This document shows positions 59,679-64,000 of a stretch of 64,000 nt of DNA, piece after piece. Each line of letters starts with the position of its first letter. The first letter of the stretch is position 1. The notes beneath the pieces were generated by a model. It was not told the DNA's origin. It saw nothing but the letters and a program-made list of their open reading frames with translations, and made no database searches. The translations under genes and the position numbers were made by a program. Source of the DNA: Pelomonas aquatica (GTDB lineage: Bacteria; Pseudomonadota; Gammaproteobacteria; Burkholderiales; Burkholderiaceae_C); assembly GCF_026712205.1 (NCBI RefSeq), contig NZ_JAPPUW010000013.1, positions 1 through 64,000 on the forward strand. Direction: 5' to 3'.

Positions 59679-60413
59679 TCAGTGCTGCAGGATCTTGGCC
59701 AGGAAGTCCTTGGCGCGCGGCGAGCGCTCCTCGGGCTTGCCGAAGAAGTCCGCGCTGCTGCAGTCCTCGATGATCCTGCCGGCGTCCATGAAGATGACGC
59801 GGTTGCTGACGCGCTTGGCGAAGCCCATCTCGTGCGTCACGCACATCATGGTCATGCCCTCGTTGGCGAGCTGCACCATCACGTCCAGCACCTCGCCGAC
59901 CATCTCGGGGTCCAGCGCCGACGTGGGCTCGTCGAACAGCATGACGATGGGGTCCATCGACAGCGCGCGTGCGATGGCCACGCGCTGCTGCTGGCCGCCG
60001 GAGAGCTGGCCGGGGAACTTGTCCCTGTGGGCCGACAGGCCGACGCGGTCCAGCATCTTCAGGCCGCGGGCCTTGGCGTCGTCCGCCGAGCGGCCCAGCA
60101 CCTTGATCTGCGCGATGGTCAGGTTCTCGGTCACCGACAGGTGGGGAAAGAGCTCGAAGTGCTGGAACACCATGCCGACGCGCGAGCGCAGCTTGGGCAG
60201 GTTGGTCTTGGGGTCGGCGATGGAGATGCCGTCGACGACGATGTCGCCCTGCTGGAAGGGCTCCAGCGCGTTGACGGTCTTGATCAGCGTCGACTTGCCC
60301 GAGCCCGACGGCCCGCAGACGACGACGACCTCGCCCTTCTGGATGGACGTCGTGCAGTCGGTCAGCACCTGGAAGCTGCCGTACCACTTGGAGATGTTCT
60401 TGATGTCGATCAT
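59679..60413 (-). CDS. gltL: Glutamate/aspartate ABC transporter ATP-binding protein GltL
   Basis: This is the ATPase of a polar amino acid importer, 244 residues. It has Walker [10 protein letters not shown] (about 34-42), Q-loop [14 protein letters not shown], signature LSGGQQQR, Walker [16 protein letters not shown] and the switch histidine in CVTHEMGFA. Together with GltK, GltJ and the binding protein GltI it imports glutamate and aspartate, with the assignment resting on operon order and similarity to the E. coli GltIJKL system. It starts 14 bases after gltK. Confidence 0.93.
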   Translation of the reverse strand: MIDIKNISKWYGSFQVLTDCTTSIQKGEVVVVCGPSGSGKSTLIKTVNALEPFQQGDIVVDGISIADPKTNLPKLRSRVGMVFQHFELFPHLSVTENLTIAQIKVLGRSADDAKARGLKMLDRVGLSAHRDKFPGQLSGGQQQRVAIARALSMDPIVMLFDEPTSALDPEMVGEVLDVMVQLANEGMTMMCVTHEMGFAKRVSNRVIFMDAGRIIEDCSSADFFGKPEERSPRAKDFLAKILQH

Positions 60414-60427
60414 GGGGAACTCAATGG

Positions 60428-61093
60428 TCAACGAATGATGGCGATCTTCTTCTGCAGCTGGCGCACGAGCTGCGACAGGCCGAAGCAGATGACGAAGTAG
60501 ACGACGGCGGCGACGAGATAGGTCTCGACCGGGCGGTTGAAGTTCTTGCCCGCGACCTCGAAGCCTTTCAGCAGGTCGTACTCGCCGACGGCATAGACCA
60601 GCGAGGTGTCCTGGAACAGGATGATGGTCTGCGTCAGCAGCACCGGCAGCATGTTGCGGAAAGCCTGGGGCAGCACGACGAGCTTCATCGTCTGCGCATA
60701 GTTCATGCCCAGCGCATAGCCGGCATTGACCTGGCCCTTGGACACCGACTGGATGCCGGCGCGCATGATCTCGGAGTAGTAGGTCGCCTCGAACAGCGTG
60801 AAGGTGATGAAGGCCGACATCTGCCCGCCCAGCGGCCCGAGCAGCTTGGGGATGAGCAGGAAGAACCACAGGATCACCATCACCAGCGGGATGGAGCGCA
60901 GCGTGTCGACGTAGAAGGCCGCCGGCGCCGACAGCCAGCGGTGGCTGGACAGGCGCATCATCGCCAGCAGCGTGCCGAGCACGATGCCGCCGATCATGGC
61001 CACCAGCGTCAGCTGGATGGAGAACCAGAAGCCCTTGGCGACGAAGCTCTGGACGACGCCCCAGTTCAGGAAGGAATAGTCGAGGTTCAGCAT
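60428..61093 (-). CDS. gltK: Glutamate/aspartate ABC transporter permease GltK
   Basis: This 221-residue inner-membrane permease has five predicted helices. It begins [20 protein letters not shown] and has the HisMQ-type inner-membrane component region [15 protein letters not shown] and the EAA-like loop [23 protein letters not shown] that couples to GltL. The ATG shares one base with the gltJ stop. It pairs with GltJ to form the heterodimeric channel. Confidence 0.93.
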   Translation of the reverse strand: MLNLDYSFLNWGVVQSFVAKGFWFSIQLTLVAMIGGIVLGTLLAMMRLSSHRWLSAPAAFYVDTLRSIPLVMVILWFFLLIPKLLGPLGGQMSAFITFTLFEATYYSEIMRAGIQSVSKGQVNAGYALGMNYAQTMKLVVLPQAFRNMLPVLLTQTIILFQDTSLVYAVGEYDLLKGFEVAGKNFNRPVETYLVAAVVYFVICFGLSQLVRQLQKKIAIIR

Positions 61094-61836
61094 CACTTGC
61101 CTCCGCCCGAGCCGGGGATGCGCACGCGCGCCTCGACGAACTTGGCGACGCGGTTGATCGCGAAGGCGGACACGAAATAGAGCAGCGTCACCGGAATGAA
61201 GATCTCCTCGAAATGCGAGGTCTCCTCGGACGCCTGCTGCGCGAACTGGGCCAGCTCGGGGATGCTGACCGCGAAGGCGACGGCCGAGTTCTTGACGATG
61301 TTCATGCTCTCGCTGGTCAGCGGCGGGATGACGATGCGGAAGGCCATCGGCAGCAGCACGAAGCGGTCGGTCTGCGGCAGCGTCATGCCCACGGCCAGGC
61401 CGGCATAGCGCTGGCCGCGCGGCAGCGTCTGGATGCCGGCCTTGACCTGCTCGCCGATGCGGGCGCTGGTGAAGAAGCCCAAGGCGCAGACCACCAGCAC
61501 CGACGGCGGCAGCGCGTCGCGCAGCACCGGGAACAGCGCCGGCAGCACGTGGTACCAGAGGAAGACCTGAACCAGCAGCGGGATGTTGCGGAACAGCTCC
61601 GTCCAGGCCTCGCCGAAGCGCGCCAGCCATTTGTTCGGCGCCGTACGCGCGATGCCGATCAGCGAACCCACGACCAGCGCGAGCAGCAGCGCGAGCAGCG
61701 AGACGCTCAGCGTCCAGCCCCAGGCGTTCAGCATCCATTGCAGATAGGTCTGCTCCTTGCCGCCAGGGCCGAAGCAGCCGGCGACGGCCTCGCCGGTGGC
61801 GGTGTCATTGCAGTAGAACTGCCAGTCCCAACTCAT
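61093..61836 (-). CDS. gltJ: Glutamate/aspartate ABC transporter permease GltJ
   Basis: This 247-residue permease starts [11 protein letters not shown], like E. coli GltJ, with a first helix preceded by a periplasmic stretch containing [15 protein letters not shown]. It has [20 protein letters not shown], and its EAA loop reads [23 protein letters not shown] followed by GMTLPQT. AGGAG lies seven bases before the ATG at 61836. A strong hairpin separates it from gltI upstream. Confidence 0.93.
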   Translation of the reverse strand: MSWDWQFYCNDTATGEAVAGCFGPGGKEQTYLQWMLNAWGWTLSVSLLALLLALVVGSLIGIARTAPNKWLARFGEAWTELFRNIPLLVQVFLWYHVLPALFPVLRDALPPSVLVVCALGFFTSARIGEQVKAGIQTLPRGQRYAGLAVGMTLPQTDRFVLLPMAFRIVIPPLTSESMNIVKNSAVAFAVSIPELAQFAQQASEETSHFEEIFIPVTLLYFVSAFAINRVAKFVEARVRIPGSGGGK

Positions 61837-61850
61837 GGGTTCTCCTAGAA

Positions 61851-61877
61851 CAAAGCGGGTGCCAGGCACCCGCTTTG
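61851..61877 (-). promoter_or_regulatory. Intercistronic hairpin between gltI and gltJ
   Basis: CAAAGCGGGTG (61851-61861) pairs with CACCCGCTTTG (61867-61877) around a five-base loop, directly after the gltI stop. There is no T-run (TTCTAGGAG follows). Such hairpins often stabilise the upstream message or partly terminate, giving more binding protein than permease. Confidence 0.65.
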
Positions 61878-61901
61878 CGGTCAGTCAGACGAGCTCGCGA
61901 A

Positions 61902-62789
61902 TCACTTCTTCGCGTAGTCTTCCATCGGCTTGTCGTTGGGGTTGGCCCAGGCGTCCTTGTTTGCGGCAGACAGCGGCAGGCCGATCTTGGTGTTGGTCGG
62001 CGGGATGGGCTGCATGAACCACTTGTCGTAGACCTTGGCCAGGTCGCCCGACTTCATCATGCCCTTGATGCTGTTGTCCACGGCCGTCTTGAAGGCCGGA
62101 TCGTCCTTGCGCATCATGATGGCGATGGGCTCGACGGACAGCACCTCGCCGACGATCTTGAAGTCGGCCGGGTTCTTGGACGTGGCGATGTTCTTGGCCA
62201 GGATGGAGCCGTCCATGACGAAGGCGTCGGCGCGGCCGGAGTCCAGCAGCAGGAAGCTGTCCGCGTGGTCCTTGCCGAACACTTCCTTGAAGTCCACGCC
62301 GGTGGCGCGCTCATGCTTGCGCAGCGTCTGCACCGAAGTCGTGCCGGTGGTCGTCGCGACGGTCTTGCCGTTGAGCTGGTTGATCGACGTGATGCCCGAG
62401 TTGGCCTTCACGGCGATGCGCACTTCCTCGACATAGGTCGTCACGGCGAAGGCGACGTCCTTCTGGCGGGCGATGTTGTTGGTCGTCGAGCCGCACTCCA
62501 GGTCGACCGTGCCGTTGACGGTCAGCGGAATGCGGTTGGCAGACGTGACCGGCTGGTACTTGGTCTCCAGCTTGCGGCCGAGCTGCTTCTCGAGGTCGGC
62601 GATGACGCGGTGGCAGACGTCGATGTGGTAGCCGACGTATTTGCCGTCGCCGATGGTGTAGGCCAAGCCCGAGGACTCGCGCACGCCCATCGTGATGACG
62701 CCGCTGTCCTTGACTTTCTTCAGCGTGTCCTCGGCGTGCACGGCAACCGCGCCGGCCGCCAGGGCCGCGGCGAGCAGAATTTTCTTCAT
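61902..62789 (-). CDS. gltI: Glutamate/aspartate periplasmic binding protein GltI
   Basis: This 295-residue solute-binding protein has a signal peptide (MKKILLAAALAAGAVAVHA) and the family-3 binding-protein pattern: GVITMGVRESSGLAYTIGDG, YVGYHIDVCHRVIADLEKQLG, then IPLTVNGTVDLECGSTTNN and GKTVATTTGTTSVQTLRKHE. The TGTTS segment contacts the amino acid in homologues. It delivers glutamate/aspartate to GltJK. GGAG lies before the ATG at 62789, and a perfect GATATCGATATC palindrome lies in the leader. It is the first gene of the operon and is preceded by a LysR gene in the same direction. Confidence 0.94.
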   Translation of the reverse strand: MKKILLAAALAAGAVAVHAEDTLKKVKDSGVITMGVRESSGLAYTIGDGKYVGYHIDVCHRVIADLEKQLGRKLETKYQPVTSANRIPLTVNGTVDLECGSTTNNIARQKDVAFAVTTYVEEVRIAVKANSGITSINQLNGKTVATTTGTTSVQTLRKHERATGVDFKEVFGKDHADSFLLLDSGRADAFVMDGSILAKNIATSKNPADFKIVGEVLSVEPIAIMMRKDDPAFKTAVDNSIKGMMKSGDLAKVYDKWFMQPIPPTNTKIGLPLSAANKDAWANPNDKPMEDYAKK

Positions 62790-62810
62790 GGAGACTCCAA
62801 CAACAGGGGG

Positions 62811-62822
62811 GATATCGATATC
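62811..62822 (-). promoter_or_regulatory. Palindrome in the gltI leader
   Basis: GATATCGATATC is a perfect 12-base palindrome, 22 bases before the gltI start. It is the only such AT-rich dyad between lysR and gltI and could be an operator. A TATAAA lies further upstream (about 62868-62873, minus strand) as a possible -10. Confidence 0.4.
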
Positions 62823-62899
62823 AAACAGGCGTGAGCAGACCACGCTCGACACTCAGCCCGAATACGGGTTTATACGCGGCATGCGGATGCGCGATGACC

Positions 62900-63817
62900 T
62901 CATGCCTTGGACGTCAGGTAGTCCCACAGCGCCGCCGAGGCGGGTTTCAGCCGGCGCGAAAGCTCGGGGCGCTCGCGGTAGATGCGCAGTTCCATGCTGG
63001 CGCTGAAGCTGCCGGGCGCCGCGGCCGGCACGAGGCGTCCGCCGGCCAGCTCCTTCTGCACCGAACTGGCCGGCAGAAAGGCCAGGCCGTGCCCTTCGAG
63101 CGCCATCGCCTTCAGGCCCTCGGCCATGTCGGTCTCGTAGATGGCGTCCAGGTTCAGCGCGCAGTCGGCCTCCTTGACGATGAGCTCGACCAGGCGGCCG
63201 AGGTAGGCGCCGGCCGCGTAGCTGAGGAAGGGGATCTTCTGGCCCGGCCGGCCCGGCAGCCGGAACAGCGGCTCGCCCTGGGCGTCGGCCCGGGCATAGG
63301 GCGACAGCGTTTCGTGGCCCAGCGACGCCATCTGGTAGCGCTCGGGATCGAGCTGCAGCGGCTGGCTGGCATGGTGGTAGACCAGCAGCAGATCGCAATT
63401 GCCTTCGCTGAGCTGCAGCATCGCGTCGTGCACATTGGCCGCGTTGAGCCGGCACTTGATCGCGCCGAAGCCGCGGCGCAGGTCCATCAGCCAGTGCGGG
63501 AAGAAGGAGAAGGCCAGCGAATGCGGCACGGCGAACTCGATCATGTCCTGGTCGGCCGCCTGGTGGCTGCGCAGCATATTGCGCGTCGCCTGCAGATTGC
63601 CCAGCACCTCGACCGCCTGGCCCAGCAGCGTCGCGCCGGCGGCCGTCAGGCGGGTCGGGTAGGACGATCGGTCCACGAGATCGACCCCGGCCCAGGCCTC
63701 CAGCGCCTGGATGCGGCGCGAAAACGCCGGCTGGGTCACGTGGCGGAGCTGGGCGGAGCGGGAAAAACTGCGCGTCTCGGCCAGGCTGACGAAGTCTTCA
63801 AGCCATTTGGTTTCCAC
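62900..63817 (-). CDS. LysR family transcriptional regulator
   Basis: This 305-residue regulator starts VETKWLEDFVSLAETRSFSR, with the winged helix-turn-helix at about 16-60 (AETRSFSRSAQLRHVTQPAF then SRRIQALEAWAGVDLVDR). A linker helix and a periplasmic-binding-like effector domain follow. I use GTG 63817 because LysR proteins of this type begin MxTxWLEDF; TTG 63835 would add six residues. It lies upstream of and parallel to gltI, 110 bases apart, and may control glutamate uptake or hydrophobic amino acid metabolism. The effector is unknown. Confidence 0.92.
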   Translation of the reverse strand: METKWLEDFVSLAETRSFSRSAQLRHVTQPAFSRRIQALEAWAGVDLVDRSSYPTRLTAAGATLLGQAVEVLGNLQATRNMLRSHQAADQDMIEFAVPHSLAFSFFPHWLMDLRRGFGAIKCRLNAANVHDAMLQLSEGNCDLLLVYHHASQPLQLDPERYQMASLGHETLSPYARADAQGEPLFRLPGRPGQKIPFLSYAAGAYLGRLVELIVKEADCALNLDAIYETDMAEGLKAMALEGHGLAFLPASSVQKELAGGRLVPAAAPGSFSASMELRIYRERPELSRRLKPASAALWDYLTSKA

Positions 63818-64000
63818 CGGCAGCAGTGTAGCCAAGGCCCCGCAACCGCCTGGCGGCGCCCGCGGCTGCCCGGACTCGCGCAGCCCCCCCCCGAAATCCG
63901 GCCCCCGGGGCGCCCGAGCTCCCCCTCAACTGAAGGGGCGGCGGCGGGGCCCAATTTCCAGGTGCTTGTTTACAGTTCAAGCACAAAGCCAACTCGAACA

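Noticed and set aside
63798-63992. 64-codon frame at the right edge
   Set aside because: It overlaps the start of the LysR gene, has a low-complexity Gly/Ala/Arg sequence and no ribosome site. The stretch is more likely the LysR control region.

Overview
The window is GC-rich chromosomal DNA (I estimate close to 70% G+C), almost completely filled with genes, from a betaproteobacterium of the order Burkholderiales. The Rubrivivax/Roseateles/Leptothrix side of that order fits best. Support comes from the complete dcw cluster ending in ftsA-ftsZ and lpxC, the dusB-fis-purH trio, a phasin with a lysine/alanine tail, and a class A RNase P RNA. The placement is inferred from gene content and codon use, not from a database search. 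I saw no tRNA, rRNA, CRISPR array, prophage or insertion sequence.

Layout. 1-114: the 5' end of a group II intron on the minus strand, running off the left edge and sitting directly behind an intrinsic terminator. 0.2-4.5 kb: a two-domain fatty acyl-CoA reductase-like SDR, a phasin and a patatin-like lipase, which look like a lipid or storage-granule neighbourhood. 4.5-9.3 kb: a UbiH/UbiM-type flavin hydroxylase and a heterodimeric MdlAB-like ABC exporter. 9.3-15.7 kb: a charged periplasmic protein, ruvC, a divergent CdsA-like enzyme and a PlsC acyltransferase flanking a 161-base inverted repeat, a TPR-like membrane protein, and a GMC oxidoreductase/ABM/GFA cluster. 15.9-18.8 kb: purH, fis, dusB. 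19-21.6 kb: a YqaA-type membrane protein, an M32 carboxypeptidase and a secreted repeat protein.

22-42.8 kb, minus strand: the division and cell-wall cluster in the order mraZ-rsmH-ftsL-ftsI-murE-murF-mraY-murD-ftsW-murG-murC-ddl-ftsQ-ftsA-ftsZ, then a terminator, then a sensor kinase, lpxC and a 61-residue membrane protein. Most neighbours overlap by 1-11 bases, and several use GTG starts buried in the preceding stop codon. Together they make lipid II, polymerise septal peptidoglycan and build the Z ring. murC and murD both carry unusual in-frame insertions.

43-51.5 kb: a chemoreceptor, a chalcone isomerase-like periplasmic protein, a hybrid sensor kinase, an alpha-carbonic anhydrase, an MFS drug exporter, and a second chemoreceptor gene that is broken at three places. 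51.6-57.7 kb: rnpB, a cysteine synthase, a putative M66-like zinc metalloprotease lipoprotein, and an S1C-type serine protease coupled to an FHA-domain membrane protein. 57.7-64 kb: a NYN-LOTUS-type protein overlapping pyrC, then a glutamate/aspartate ABC importer (gltI-gltJ-gltK-gltL) and a LysR regulator upstream of it.

The most unusual items are the terminator-associated group II intron, the repeat-derived 27-residue insert in MurC, a pair of 72-base repeats that each supply the stop codon of the neighbouring gene, the 161-base palindromic element between plsC and the cdsA-like gene, the decayed chemoreceptor, and the protease-FHA pair.
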